A DNA stretch of 64,000 nt. Source: Polaribacter filamentus (GTDB taxonomy: Bacteria > Bacteroidota > Bacteroidia > Flavobacteriales > Flavobacteriaceae). The DNA is taken from NCBI RefSeq assembly GCF_002943715.1, contig NZ_MQUA01000013.1, positions 985,001 through 1,049,000 on the forward strand, in the 5' to 3' direction. The first letter of the stretch is position 1. Each line of letters starts with the position of its first letter. Shown here one piece after another: positions 1 to 8,964 of the stretch. The notes under the pieces were generated by a model. The model did not search any database and was not told where the DNA came from. It worked only from the letters and a program-made list of their open reading frames with translations. The position numbers and the translations under genes are program-made.

Positions 1-2
1 AC

Positions 3-2183
3 TCTGGCGAATTGGTTTGGAAAGAACGAGGCGCCAAATTAAACTTGATTTACGATGCTTCAGCAATGTCAAGTTTTATAAACCTCGCAGGCAAATACAT
101 TGGGCTTAATCTTATTTATGTGTTGTTAATGCTCGCTTTGATTAGTTCTGGAGTTCTTTTTCAGACGCTAAGTGGTTATTATAACTACGAATTTTCGGTA
201 TATTTCTCTGGATTTTTTCTTGAAATATTACCGTCTTTGGCAGTACTCACTTTTGTAGCATTCTTTGTTCAAGCTTTGGTAAACCACAAGTTTGTGGGTA
301 TTATGGTGGTCATTATTTTATTTATTTCGATCATTACCTTGGGTGTATTTGGGTTCGATCACGATTTGTATTTTTTTGGTGGACGTTCTCTAGGAATATA
401 TTCTGACATGAATGGCTATGGTCACTTTTTGAAGCCCTATTTATTCGTTAAATCCTATTGGTTTCTCTTTGGGATACTATTACTTATTATTGGTTCACTT
501 TTTATAGTAAGAGGCACAGAAACTAATCTCATAAAACGTCTAAAAATCAGTAAACAAAGAATAAGCAAACCACTCTTTATCTTTGGAATTGTTATTATGA
601 CGCTATTTATTTTGCTTGGGAGTTTCATTTTTTACAACACTAATGTTTTAAATAAGCACTGGACTAATTCTGAAACTACAGCATTTAGAGTTGGCTATGA
701 AAAAGCATTAAAGAAATTTGAATATATACCACAACCAAAAATTGTTAGTGTTAATTTAAATGTTGAGTTGTATCCATCATCAAGAGATTATTCTGCGGAA
801 GGCTATTACATTTTAAAAAACACAAATGAAGCTACTATTAATGAGGTGCATATTCAAAAAATAATAGAAGACAATGTGGTTATAAACGATGTTTCTTTTG
901 ATGGTGGAGCTACAATAAATAGCGAATACAGTACATATTATTATACCATTCACAAACTAAAAACCCTTTTAAAACCAGGTGATTCCATTAAAATGAGTTT
1001 CAAACAAACGTATACAACTAAAGGATTCCTGGCGTCAGGGTCTAACACGGCTATTGTAGAAAACGGGACTTTTTTCAATAACGAAAACTTTCCAACTTTA
1101 GGATATACTAAAAAGTATGAGCTTCAAGATAAAAAGAAACGTATAGAATTTCAATTAGCTAAAAGAAAAAATAGAGCTAATAGAGAAGAGGTGAATGAAC
1201 TGCAAAATGCAAGATCTGGTGGTGATTCTGATGGTATTAATTTTGAGATGGTCATTGGGACGGAAATAGACCAAACAGCGATAGCTCCAGGGGACTTAAT
1301 AAAACAATGGACGGAGAATAACCGCAGTTATTATCATTATAAAATGAAGCAGCCTATCGTTAATTTTTATGCGATGGTTTCAGCGCGATATGAATTAAAA
1401 AAAGACACATGGATTTCAAAATCCGATGCTATCTCAAAGCAAGTAGCTCTCGAAATTTACTATCATAAAGGTCATGAGTATAACATAGATAGAATGATGA
1501 GGTCTATGAAAGTGTCGTTAGATTATTACAGTACGCATTTTAGTCCGTATCAATATGAACAGTTACGTATTATGGAGTTTCCGCGGTATGCACAATTTGC
1601 ACAATCATTTCCAGGAACTATTCCATTCTCGGAGTCTATAGGGTTTGTTTTAGATATTGATGATGAAACAGATGTAGATATGGCATTTTATGTGACTGCA
1701 CACGAAATTGCACACCAATGGTTTGGTATGCAAGTAGCCGCAGCAAATGTAAAAGGGCGACATCTTATTTTAGAGACACTCTCTCAATATGCAGCAATGA
1801 TGGTTTTAAAAGAGCACTATCCAAAAGAAAAGGTTCAGCAATTTTTAGAGTTGCAATTAGAGAAATACGAAGAAGGCAAGCGCAGAGAATCTGGAGTAGA
1901 ACCAACGCTAGCATTAGTGGATAATCAAGACTATATTTATTATGCAAAAGGTGCTATAAATATGTTCGCCTTACAAGAGGCAATAGGCGAAGACCAAGTG
2001 AATCTAGCGTTAAAACGGTTTCTTGAAGATTGGAACACCATAGATGGAAAATTAAAAACGCATACAAATAACTATACAACAAGTAAAGAACTGATCGGTT
2101 ATTTTAGAGAAGTTACACCAAGTAATCAACAACACATAATCACGGAACTTTTTGAATCTGTAAGTGAGTTAAAAATTAATTAA
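3..2183 (+). CDS. ABC-2 type permease / M1 family aminopeptidase fusion (5' end outside window)
   Basis: The frame is open from base 3, so the start codon lies upstream; an internal TTG at 12 is not the start. The visible part begins with several hydrophobic segments (about residues 20-165 and 190-215), as in the permease half of ABC-2 transporters. A soluble lumenal region follows, ending in a peptidase domain with the zinc motif HEIAHQWFG near visible residue 565 and the downstream glutamate in ETLSQY about 20 residues later. This permease-plus-M1 architecture is a known flavobacterial family, usually well over 1000 residues. Zinc ligands and catalytic glutamate are present, so peptidase activity is likely. 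An ABC ATPase gene would be expected upstream. A LytTR two-component pair follows on the opposite strand. Confidence 0.85.
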   Translation, partial: SGELVWKERGAKLNLIYDASAMSSFINLAGKYIGLNLIYVLLMLALISSGVLFQTLSGYYNYEFSVYFSGFFLEILPSLAVLTFVAFFVQALVNHKFVGIMVVIILFISIITLGVFGFDHDLYFFGGRSLGIYSDMNGYGHFLKPYLFVKSYWFLFGILLLIIGSLFIVRGTETNLIKRLKISKQRISKPLFIFGIVIMTLFILLGSFIFYNTNVLNKHWTNSETTAFRVGYEKALKKFEYIPQPKIVSVNLNVELYPSSRDYSAEGYYILKNTNEATINEVHIQKIIEDNVVINDVSFDGGATINSEYSTYYYTIHKLKTLLKPGDSIKMSFKQTYTTKGFLASGSNTAIVENGTFFNNENFPTLGYTKKYELQDKKKRIEFQLAKRKNRANREEVNELQNARSGGDSDGINFEMVIGTEIDQTAIAPGDLIKQWTENNRSYYHYKMKQPIVNFYAMVSARYELKKDTWISKSDAISKQVALEIYYHKGHEYNIDRMMRSMKVSLDYYSTHFSPYQYEQLRIMEFPRYAQFAQSFPGTIPFSESIGFVLDIDDETDVDMAFYVTAHEIAHQWFGMQVAAANVKGRHLILETLSQYAAMMVLKEHYPKEKVQQFLELQLEKYEEGKRRESGVEPTLALVDNQDYIYYAKGAINMFALQEAIGEDQVNLALKRFLEDWNTIDGKLKTHTNNYTTSKELIGYFREVTPSNQQHIITELFESVSELKIN

Positions 2184-2291
2184 GATTATTTAGGAGTTTA
2201 TCTAGACAATAAAAATTATAAACGGTATATATTAGGTTCTGTCTCATCTGTGAAAGTAAAAATCAAAACAACCCTCTTTCCTTAAAAAAAT

Positions 2292-2429
2292 ATGTTCAAA
2301 GGTCACTGTTTCCCCAAAGCAATCTTATTACAAGCGGTTTATTTTAAATTAAGGTTTAGTCTTAGCTATAGAGATGTAGAAGAATTATTATCCATTAGAA
2401 GAGCAAAAGTATGCATGTCTTCAAGATAA
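2292..2429 (+). pseudogene. IS6-family transposase N-terminal fragment
   Basis: This 45-codon frame reads FKGHCFPKAILLQAVYFKLRF then SYRDVEELLSIR, which is the start of IS6/IS26-family transposases (F-K-G-H-F...YFKxRxSLSYRDVEELL). The catalytic DDE domain is missing and the frame stops at TAA shortly after. The rest of the 2184-2754 gap has no further convincing gene. The stretch is a decayed insertion-sequence remnant. Confidence 0.75.
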
Positions 2430-2754
2430 TTTAGATTTATACTTAGAGTGTTTATTATAAAAAATCACACATTCAATAAACGTAAATTTGCGAAATGTTG
2501 ATCATCTTTTAGAATGATAAAAAGTTAACTCCTTAATTTTCTTATAATTGAGTATTGGATGATGGAATTCCAGCTGCAGCTTTTGTCAAGAAGGGGAGCA
2601 AAACAGGTCTTAACATTAAGTTATTAAGGCTTTTTTGTTTTTAAGAATAGACTAAAGGTTTCAAGACAATTAGTTTTGGAATCTTTTTATGTGAAAGGTT
2701 TTGGTTGAGATTTAACGGTTTTTATAATTCTATCAAGAAATTGAGAAAGATTAA

Positions 2755-3480
2755 TTAGTTATAAAAATCGGATTTAAAAAACTCATGAACCGCTTTTCGA
2801 TAGGTTTTGCCAATGGGGATAAAAGAATCTTCTATTTTTATTTGATGTCTTTCAATAATTTTTATATAGGCGATTGAAACTATATACGACTTGTGCACCT
2901 GAATGAATTTTGCTTTTGAGATTACTTCAAAAACATCTTTCATACTTAAACGTGCAACCACTTTTTTGTCGCTTAAGTAAAAGCTAATATAATGGCCGTC
3001 TTTTTCCAAATAGCGAACGTCATTAAGTACTATACGATGTGTTTTTGGCCCACTTTTAAGGTAGATAATTTCTTCATTTGCACTTGAAGTTTGAGTTGTG
3101 TCAATGACCATAGGATTCTTATTCATTAAACGACCTTGTGCCTTATTAACCGCGATAAGAAAACGCTCGAAAGTAACTGGTTTTAGTAAATAGTCCACTG
3201 CATTTTTTTCATAACTTTCTATTGCATATTCAGTATAAGCTGTAGTGAAAATAATTAGTGGTGGATGAATCAATACTTTTAATAATTCCATACCATTGAG
3301 TTCAGGCATATTAATATCCAAGAAAATAAGATCAACCTTAGTATCTCTTAAAAAGCTCAAAGCTTGTAATGGATTTCGAAAAGTACTCAAAAGGGATAAA
3401 TTTGGAGTTCTATCAGCAAAATCTGCTAATACTTCTATGGCTGCTGGCTCATCATCAATTATAACACAATTTACAATCAT
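2755..3480 (-). CDS. LytTR-family response regulator
   Basis: This 241-residue cytoplasmic response regulator has an N-terminal receiver domain: acidic pair D9/D10, phospho-acceptor D55 in FLDINMPEL, and a conserved Lys near 103 in YLLKPV. A C-terminal LytTR DNA-binding domain covers about residues 135-240 (VRYLEKDGHYISFY, IQVHKSYIVS, PIGKTYRK). It overlaps the upstream kinase gene by 4 bp (ATGA type), so the two are translationally coupled and form a two-component pair. Bacteroidota pairs of this type often control neighbouring transporter genes, so the M1/ABC gene is a plausible target. That link is an inference. Confidence 0.93.
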   Translation of the reverse strand: MIVNCVIIDDEPAAIEVLADFADRTPNLSLLSTFRNPLQALSFLRDTKVDLIFLDINMPELNGMELLKVLIHPPLIIFTTAYTEYAIESYEKNAVDYLLKPVTFERFLIAVNKAQGRLMNKNPMVIDTTQTSSANEEIIYLKSGPKTHRIVLNDVRYLEKDGHYISFYLSDKKVVARLSMKDVFEVISKAKFIQVHKSYIVSIAYIKIIERHQIKIEDSFIPIGKTYRKAVHEFFKSDFYN

Positions 3481-4574
3481 AAATTATCTATTCGTAGCTG
3501 TACTTCAAAGTAATTCTCATCATTATTTATGTTGAGCTCAAAACTATTTGCGTACACAAGTTCCAATCTTTTTTTAACATTTGCAATTCCTATCCCTGAA
3601 TATACATGATTATTTTTACTCTGCTGAATTTTGTTTCGCACCTTAAAAAACAAACTACCATTCATGATATTAATTTCTATTCTAATAATACTGTTTTGAT
3701 GTATTTTAACACCATATTTAAAAGCATTCTCAACAAAAGGGATTAACATTAAAGGACTAATATTTGTATGCTCTATATCACCTTCCAGTTTTAAGTTTAC
3801 AATTACTTCCTCATCTGCAAAACGTAATTGTTGCATTTCAATATAATCCTGGATATACTTAATTTCCTTAGCAATAGGAATGTATTTCGAACTACTGTCA
3901 TAGAGCATAAAACGAGTTAGACTGGAGAGTCTGGTTAAGGCTTCCGAAGCTTCTGTGTCATTATTCCGTTTCGTAATGGCATATATGTTATTTAAATTAT
4001 TGAATAAAAAATGTGGATTTACTTGAGATTTTAAATAATTGAGCTCTACTTTCCATTTTTCTGCTAAAATAGTTTGCTGTCGGGTGCGTTCTTCCATAAG
4101 CTGTTTCCAATCTTTAACATATCGATAACCAAAGGATAATACTAAAAACACTAGGTTTCTTATTACATGAGGAATTTTAAGACTTCTCCTCATAGGAACA
4201 TTATCATAATTTGCTCCATATAACGTTTCAAAATTTTCTGGTAAATTATAAATTGCTTGTAGTAGAAATTTTGTAAGTAATTCGATTCCTAGTAATCCGA
4301 AAAACAATAGTATAATACTCAAAATGTATTTATGAACCTGTTTATTTTTAAGGTATTTAGGAATAGCATAGTATATATTTAGAAAAAATAGCAGCCCACC
4401 AAATAATATTGAAAAGAAAAGTGCCCAATATATACTACCATCCTTAAGGTTAAAAGGGTATATAAACACATAATCTCCCATATCCTGTAATCTTGGATAA
4501 ATAAAAACACTGAATAATAAAACCATTAATAAGGCCTCAATAATTCCAACTTTTATATGTTTTGTTATGCCCAT
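3477..4574 (-). CDS. LytS-like sensor histidine kinase (His_kinase/HATPase)
   Basis: This 365-residue membrane kinase has four predicted membrane segments in the first 150 residues. A His_kinase domain follows with the phospho-acceptor motif PHFLFNNLNNIYA near residue 200. The C-terminal ATPase carries PFVENAFKYG (N box) and GIGIANVKKRL (G box). It is co-transcribed with the LytTR regulator, with which it overlaps by 4 bp, and diverges from the serine hydrolase gene at 4779. No extracytoplasmic sensor domain is visible, so the ligand is probably sensed in or near the membrane. Confidence 0.93.
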   Translation of the reverse strand: MGITKHIKVGIIEALLMVLLFSVFIYPRLQDMGDYVFIYPFNLKDGSIYWALFFSILFGGLLFFLNIYYAIPKYLKNKQVHKYILSIILLFFGLLGIELLTKFLLQAIYNLPENFETLYGANYDNVPMRRSLKIPHVIRNLVFLVLSFGYRYVKDWKQLMEERTRQQTILAEKWKVELNYLKSQVNPHFLFNNLNNIYAITKRNNDTEASEALTRLSSLTRFMLYDSSSKYIPIAKEIKYIQDYIEMQQLRFADEEVIVNLKLEGDIEHTNISPLMLIPFVENAFKYGVKIHQNSIIRIEINIMNGSLFFKVRNKIQQSKNNHVYSGIGIANVKKRLELVYANSFELNINNDENYFEVQLRIDNL

Positions 4575-4778
4575 AGCTCACAAATATAAGGGTTTATAAA
4601 TTTCAATTATAATTTTTGGCATGAAGGCTTCCTATTTGTCACAAACGGCTCATGTCTTTAGAATTTGGTAATAAATTAGGTATTGACTGCTTTAATGTAC
4701 TAAAATGGGGCGTTGGTGACATTCATTTTGTAACAATTAAAAAGGACTGTTATTTTGTTGGAAATTAAATTATAAAAA

Positions 4779-5858
4779 ATGAAAAAAGCAATTTATTTAA
4801 AGTCTCTATTAATCGTAATTACTGTTTTATCTCTTAATTCGCAATCTCTAATTTACTCACAAAATTTCGAATCCAAGATTGATAGTTTATTGCAGGAAAA
4901 ATATCCACCAAATGTACCTGGCACTACTTTTTTAATCGCCAAAAAAGGTAAAATTATTTATAAAAAAGCATTCGGCCTTTCAAATCTTGAGTTAAATGTT
5001 AGAATGAAACCTGATGATGTTTTCGAGATAGGATCGATGACAAAACAATTTACTGCAATATCGATCTTAATACTTGTAGAAAAAGGAAAACTGAATTTGG
5101 ATGACGAAATAACCAAGTTTATTCCTGACTATCCTACTAATGGACATAAGATAACAATACACCACTTATTGACTCATACTTCTGGAATAAGAGACTTCAC
5201 AAGAACACAAGGACTCAATGATATATCAAAAAAAGATTTAACTCCTTCAGAATTAATTAATTTTTTCAAAAATGAGCCTATTGATTTTATTCCAGGGGAA
5301 CAGTTCAAATATAACAATTCAGGATATATAATTTTAGGCTATATCATTGAAACAATAACCGGGCAGAGTTATGCTAATTTTGTAGAAGAACAAATTTTTA
5401 AAAAATTAGAGATGACATCTTCGCAATATGCAAGCCATAAAAAGGTAATTAAAAATAGAGCGTCAGGATATCAAAATAAAGAAGGTTATATGAATAGCCG
5501 AGAAATTAGTTTCACATTACCATATTCTTCAGGTTCTTTAATGTCTACAGTGGATGATATGTTTAAGTGGCAAGAAGCAATAAAAAACAACCTTTTAATT
5601 ATTAAAGAGACTACGGAAAAAGCATTTACAAATTATACATTGAATAATGGAGAGCATATCGACTATGGTTATGGCTGGCATATTAAAACCATAAATAATA
5701 TTCGAACTTTTGAACATGGTGGTTCTATTTTTGGATTCAAATCAATGGGTGTGTATCTACCTAATGAAGATATTTATGTTATTGCGCTAAATAACTGTGA
5801 TTGTAATTCACCAACCAAGATTACAAGAGAACTAGCGGAATTTGCTGCGAAGCATTAA
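4779..5858 (+). CDS. Class C beta-lactamase-fold serine hydrolase, exported
   Basis: This 359-residue protein has a signal peptide of about 28 residues (MKKAIYLKSLLIVITVLSLN). The active-site motif is S86-M-T-K89, the second motif is YNN at 178-180, and a C-terminal HGG lies near 313 in place of KTG. This is the beta-lactamase/DD-peptidase family (PF00144), whose bacteroidotal members act on peptides, esters or D-amino acid bonds in the periplasm. The substrate cannot be told from sequence. It is closely similar to the product at 54813-55874 (shared GSxTKQFTA, FFKNEPxDFIPGE and NNSGY motifs), so the two are paralogues at opposite ends of the window. Confidence 0.9.
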   Translation: MKKAIYLKSLLIVITVLSLNSQSLIYSQNFESKIDSLLQEKYPPNVPGTTFLIAKKGKIIYKKAFGLSNLELNVRMKPDDVFEIGSMTKQFTAISILILVEKGKLNLDDEITKFIPDYPTNGHKITIHHLLTHTSGIRDFTRTQGLNDISKKDLTPSELINFFKNEPIDFIPGEQFKYNNSGYIILGYIIETITGQSYANFVEEQIFKKLEMTSSQYASHKKVIKNRASGYQNKEGYMNSREISFTLPYSSGSLMSTVDDMFKWQEAIKNNLLIIKETTEKAFTNYTLNNGEHIDYGYGWHIKTINNIRTFEHGGSIFGFKSMGVYLPNEDIYVIALNNCDCNSPTKITRELAEFAAKH

Positions 5859-5963
5859 ATTAACAACTTTGTTAATTTAAGACGTATATGATATGAATCT
5901 AGAACAGAGTTATCCACAATTTAAAACATGGCTGATTTATTTATGAATAGAAAGTAATTGAAT

Positions 5964-6758
5964 ATGATTAGAAATGTAATTATTGCCTTTATAGTTTTTA
6001 ACTCCTTCACTGCATTTGCGAACCACGGTATAAAGATTATAAAATTAGAATCAAAGGCGTTGAATGAAACAAGAGAGGTGATGATTCGCCTTCCTGAGAG
6101 TTATTACAAAGACTCATTAAAAAATTATCCTGTTTTGATTACACTAAATAATCAGGATAATTTTACTTGGGCGAGTAGTATCTTTGATATTCAAGCCTCT
6201 AGGTATGGATTAGAAGACATGATCGTTGTGGGACTTCCTCATAACGGAAACTACAGTGATGATAATTTCCCATTTAAGGAGGATGACAGTCTGGAGTTAA
6301 GCCAACAAGCTCAAAATTACTCAAAGTTTATAAGAGAGGAAGCACTCGTATATATTGAAAATAATTACAGAACTAACAGTGGTCGATTTATCATTGGTCA
6401 TTCACTCTCAGGATTATTTGTTTTACAATTATTTATGCAATACCCTGAATCTTTTTCTTCCTATATAGTTCTAAGTCCCTCTGTTCACTATTCTCCTCAG
6501 TTGCCAACAGCTTTAAGCGATTTCTTAATTAAGAATGAAAAATTAACCAATCAAATATTTCTTTCCTTAGGTAAAATGGAGCACTCACTTATTAAAACCG
6601 AATTCAAAGCTCTTTCTCAGACTTTTGAGAAAAATGCTCCTAAAAGTTTGAATTGGGTTGTGGCATATTTGGACAATACGGATCATCTTTTATCTGCTTA
6701 TAAAGGCACTTATGATGGGTTGGCATGGATTAGGCCAATTAAAAGGAATGTGGTCTAA
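5964..6758 (+). CDS. Exported Fes-like alpha/beta hydrolase, 3'-truncated
   Basis: This 264-residue esterase of the enterochelin-esterase/YbbA-like group (PF00756) has a signal peptide of about 20 residues. The nucleophile elbow GHSLSG has its serine near residue 147, and the probable catalytic histidine is in DNTDHLL near 240. I chose the ATG at 5964 over a TTG two codons upstream. Compared with the intact homologue at 10069, the protein ends soon after the GTYDGLAW helix and lacks the C-terminal TPR part. Another frame takes over immediately (6744-7134), which suggests a deletion or frameshift fused it to foreign sequence. The catalytic core seems complete. Confidence 0.78.
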   Translation: MIRNVIIAFIVFNSFTAFANHGIKIIKLESKALNETREVMIRLPESYYKDSLKNYPVLITLNNQDNFTWASSIFDIQASRYGLEDMIVVGLPHNGNYSDDNFPFKEDDSLELSQQAQNYSKFIREEALVYIENNYRTNSGRFIIGHSLSGLFVLQLFMQYPESFSSYIVLSPSVHYSPQLPTALSDFLIKNEKLTNQIFLSLGKMEHSLIKTEFKALSQTFEKNAPKSLNWVVAYLDNTDHLLSAYKGTYDGLAWIRPIKRNVV

Positions 6759-7134
6759 TTTTTTACAAAATGCCGGTAAATTTATGTCCTACAATATTTA
6801 TAAAATTGAAGGAGATGAAGTTAAAAATGTTCATATCAGATTTCATTTTGAAACAGTTGATATCGGAATTGTATTAAGTATAAATCCTGACCATAAAATA
6901 CAAGGAATGTTTATGGATGATTCCGTTAAAACAAATCCTATTGACAAGGTATATTTAATTCCAATAAGTAAAAATGAATTTTTCATCAATGGGCATCAAA
7001 ATGGTGGGATGCAAGATTTAAAAATAACAATATCTAATAAGGGATTAATATTAAAAGATGGTTCCATAAATTTTAAAGCGGAGAGTATAAACCGAAAGCG
7101 GAGTAATAAAAGCCAGCAACCAATACCTCATTAA
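6744..7134 (+). pseudogene. Unrecognised C-terminal gene fragment joined to the esterase
   Basis: This frame continues after the esterase stop in a different phase. It encodes about 125 residues rich in beta-strand pattern (YNIYKIEGDEVKNVHIRF, then GIVLSINPDHKIQGMFMDD). The style resembles C-terminal appendage domains of secreted hydrolases, but I cannot name the family. There is no good start codon or leader, so I treat it as the 3' end of another gene left after a deletion rather than as an independent gene. The coding character is convincing; the function is unknown. Confidence 0.45.
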
Positions 7135-7321
7135 ATTTAGGCTTAGATTTAAATTAAATAATGAACTAACAAACATTTAACAAACGATTTGCTACAACCA
7201 AAAAATCTCCGATTTTCCAGTTGCACAAATCTTACGCAAACATGTTGTCAACTCGTAAATTAAATAATCCTGATGAAAATTTAAAAAAAGAAAGAAATAT
7301 TTTTTTATTTGATACATCAAT

Positions 7322-7340
7322 TATATTTGCATCAAATATA
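7322..7340. promoter_or_regulatory. Palindromic operator overlapping the marR promoter
   Basis: TATATTTG-CAT-CAAATATA is a perfect inverted repeat with 8-bp arms and a 3-bp centre, ending 5 bp before the marR ATG. Its left arm is itself a TAnnTTTG box, the -7 element of the Bacteroidota housekeeping sigma factor. A MarR dimer bound here would cover the promoter, as in autorepressed marR genes. The palindrome and the box are seen directly; the autoregulation is inferred. Confidence 0.6.
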
Positions 7341-7345
7341 TAAAT

Positions 7346-7774
7346 ATGAAGATTCCATCTAAAACAGTTTTTTATACCATTGAAAAAACCATAAAAAGTT
7401 ATAGAAAATTCGCAAATCATAATTTTTTAAAAGTGGTTGATGATATCACCATTGATCAAAAATTAATCCTGCAATATCTTAATTCTTTCCCTGAATTAAA
7501 CCAAAAAGAAATAGCGGAATTGGTTTTTAAGGATAATGCTTCACTAACCCGGATGATTGACCTCATGGTTAATAAACAATTCCTCAAAAGATCAATGAAT
7601 AATGAAGATCGCAGGAGATTTAAAATAGAAATTACTCCCAAAGGAAAAGATGTATTAAACAAACTGGAGCCTGTGATAGTGGCCAATAGAAAAAAAGCAT
7701 TTTCAGGGATTACAGAAGAAGAATTAATTCAGCTTGACATTACCTTGAATAAAATTTTATCAAACCTCAAATGA
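7346..7774 (+). CDS. MarR-family transcriptional regulator
   Basis: This 142-residue winged-helix regulator has a recognition-helix region LNQKEIAELVFKDNASLTRMIDLMVNKQFLKR (about residues 50-82) followed by the wing EDRRRFKIEITPKG, which is diagnostic of MarR. It probably binds a small aromatic or oxidising ligand, but nothing in the sequence identifies it. Its stop overlaps the next ATG (ATGA at 7771), so it was once translationally coupled to a downstream gene that is now only a 33-codon stub. A palindrome overlapping its promoter suggests autorepression. Confidence 0.9.
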   Translation: MKIPSKTVFYTIEKTIKSYRKFANHNFLKVVDDITIDQKLILQYLNSFPELNQKEIAELVFKDNASLTRMIDLMVNKQFLKRSMNNEDRRRFKIEITPKGKDVLNKLEPVIVANRKKAFSGITEEELIQLDITLNKILSNLK

Positions 7775-7872
7775 AAACATTAAAAAACTTATTACTATCA
7801 ATTATACTTAACACAATGCCTTGTGTTCAGGAGAAACAAAACCAAGAACTAAATGATAAAAATGAAAGTTAA
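7771..7872 (+). pseudogene. Leader-peptide stub coupled to marR
   Basis: This 33-codon frame starts with a hydrophobic leader, MKTLKNLLLSIILNTMPC, ending in a possible lipobox cysteine, and stops soon after. The ATG overlaps the marR stop, so it was presumably the start of an exported target gene of the regulator. The body is gone and an S41-peptidase fragment begins within its tail. It is probably not functional. Confidence 0.4.
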
Positions 7873-8131
7873 TACCCGATTATCTATACTGTTTATAGTA
7901 TTTGTTTTTAATATGAGTTTATCCATAGCACAGGATAAAACATTTACCAAGGAATATAAAGAAAACGTAATTCAAAGTCTCTCAAAATTAATGAATGATT
8001 ATTATGTGTTTCCAGAGGTTGCTAAGTTAACTCAAGAGCACCTAAAGACTCAATTGTTAGATGGCTATTTTGATCAATTTAAAAATAATGAAACTTTTGC
8101 GGCAGCCTTGACAATAAAGAAGATGGTATAA
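7862..8131 (+). pseudogene. S41-family peptidase, N-terminal remnant
   Basis: This roughly 90-residue frame has a signal peptide (MKVNTRLSILFIVFVFNMSLSIAQ). A helical domain follows, reading VIQSLSKLMNDYYVFPEVAKLTQEHL then GYFDQFKNNETFAAAL, which matches the N-terminal domain of IRBP-like S41 C-terminal-processing peptidases. Family members are about 330-450 residues with a catalytic domain that is absent here, and the sequence diverges after FAAAL and stops. It is a deletion remnant. Bases 8132-8317 hold no recognisable gene. Confidence 0.7.
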
Positions 8132-8344
8132 GAAGTCAATTTGAGAAACAGAATTAAATTTGATAAAAAATCTTTACTTAAGAATTAGCAATAATTTAGA
8201 AGAAGAAGATTTTAAGCAACATTGAAAGTTATGAATTTCGTCAAGCAACTAATTTACTAATGAAAATTTGAGGCGGTTATTACCAAAACCTTCTCTCTTG
8301 AGTAAATAGTCATACACATGATTATTAGAATAAACCATAAAAAA

Positions 8345-8959
8345 ATGATAAAAAAGATTTTTGTAACATTTTTCATGATCGCACTGGGACAATGTCAAAG
8401 CCAGATAATGGCGCAGCAAAGGATGGATAAAAATACCAACCGGGAAGGCCTATTCTCACGAATAATACATAATGAAAGAGTTGCTGTTAAATTCGATTAC
8501 TTTGGTGAATTGGTATTGCATCCGGGCATAAGTCTTGGGATTGATTATACACTATCATCTAAAAATTGGGTGACCGTTCATTGGGATACAGAATTAGGGG
8601 GCTATTGGCATCGATGGAATAATACGGCACTATTTGCTAAAACTTCTATTGGAACAAGGTTTCCTATTTCATACATGTTCGTAGATTTAAATTTAGGCGC
8701 GGGATACATGCACTCATTTCCAGCCGGAAAGATTTATCAAAGGTCAGCAGATGGAGGTGTAGAAAAAGCGCCTAACTGGGGCCACGCTCATTTTATGCCC
8801 ACTTTTTCGGTATTGCTAGGTTGGGATAGAAGCCGGAAAGCTAATTTACCGTTTAGTATTCATATTGGAGCTGAAGCTTATTTGCAATCAGCTGTTAATC
8901 ATACTTTTATACCACATGTAGCAGCAAAAGTGGGATTTACCTATAAATTCAAAAAATAA
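8345..8959 (+). CDS. Exported beta-barrel-like protein of unknown function
   Basis: This is a 204-residue protein from the ATG at 8345, which directly precedes a signal peptide (MIKKIFVTFFMIALGQCQSQ). An upstream in-frame ATG at 8318 is less likely. The mature part alternates polar and aromatic residues in strand-length pieces (GELVLHPGISLGIDYTL, WVTVHWDTELGGYWHRW) and ends in VGFTYKFKK with an aromatic near the C-terminus. That pattern suggests a small outer-membrane barrel. It lies 5 bp upstream of the alpha/beta hydrolase lipoprotein gene, so the two are probably co-transcribed. Function is unknown. Confidence 0.65.
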   Translation: MIKKIFVTFFMIALGQCQSQIMAQQRMDKNTNREGLFSRIIHNERVAVKFDYFGELVLHPGISLGIDYTLSSKNWVTVHWDTELGGYWHRWNNTALFAKTSIGTRFPISYMFVDLNLGAGYMHSFPAGKIYQRSADGGVEKAPNWGHAHFMPTFSVLLGWDRSRKANLPFSIHIGAEAYLQSAVNHTFIPHVAAKVGFTYKFKK

Positions 8960-8964
8960 CTATT

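Noticed and set aside
1718..1947. Short frames on both strands inside the M1 peptidase gene
   Set aside because: They are shadows of a long, well-supported coding region with the HEIAHQWFG motif.
2540..2660. Possible coding remnant around GATGATGGAATTCCAGCTGC
   Set aside because: Short frames only, no recognisable family on either strand; left as unassigned intergenic sequence.
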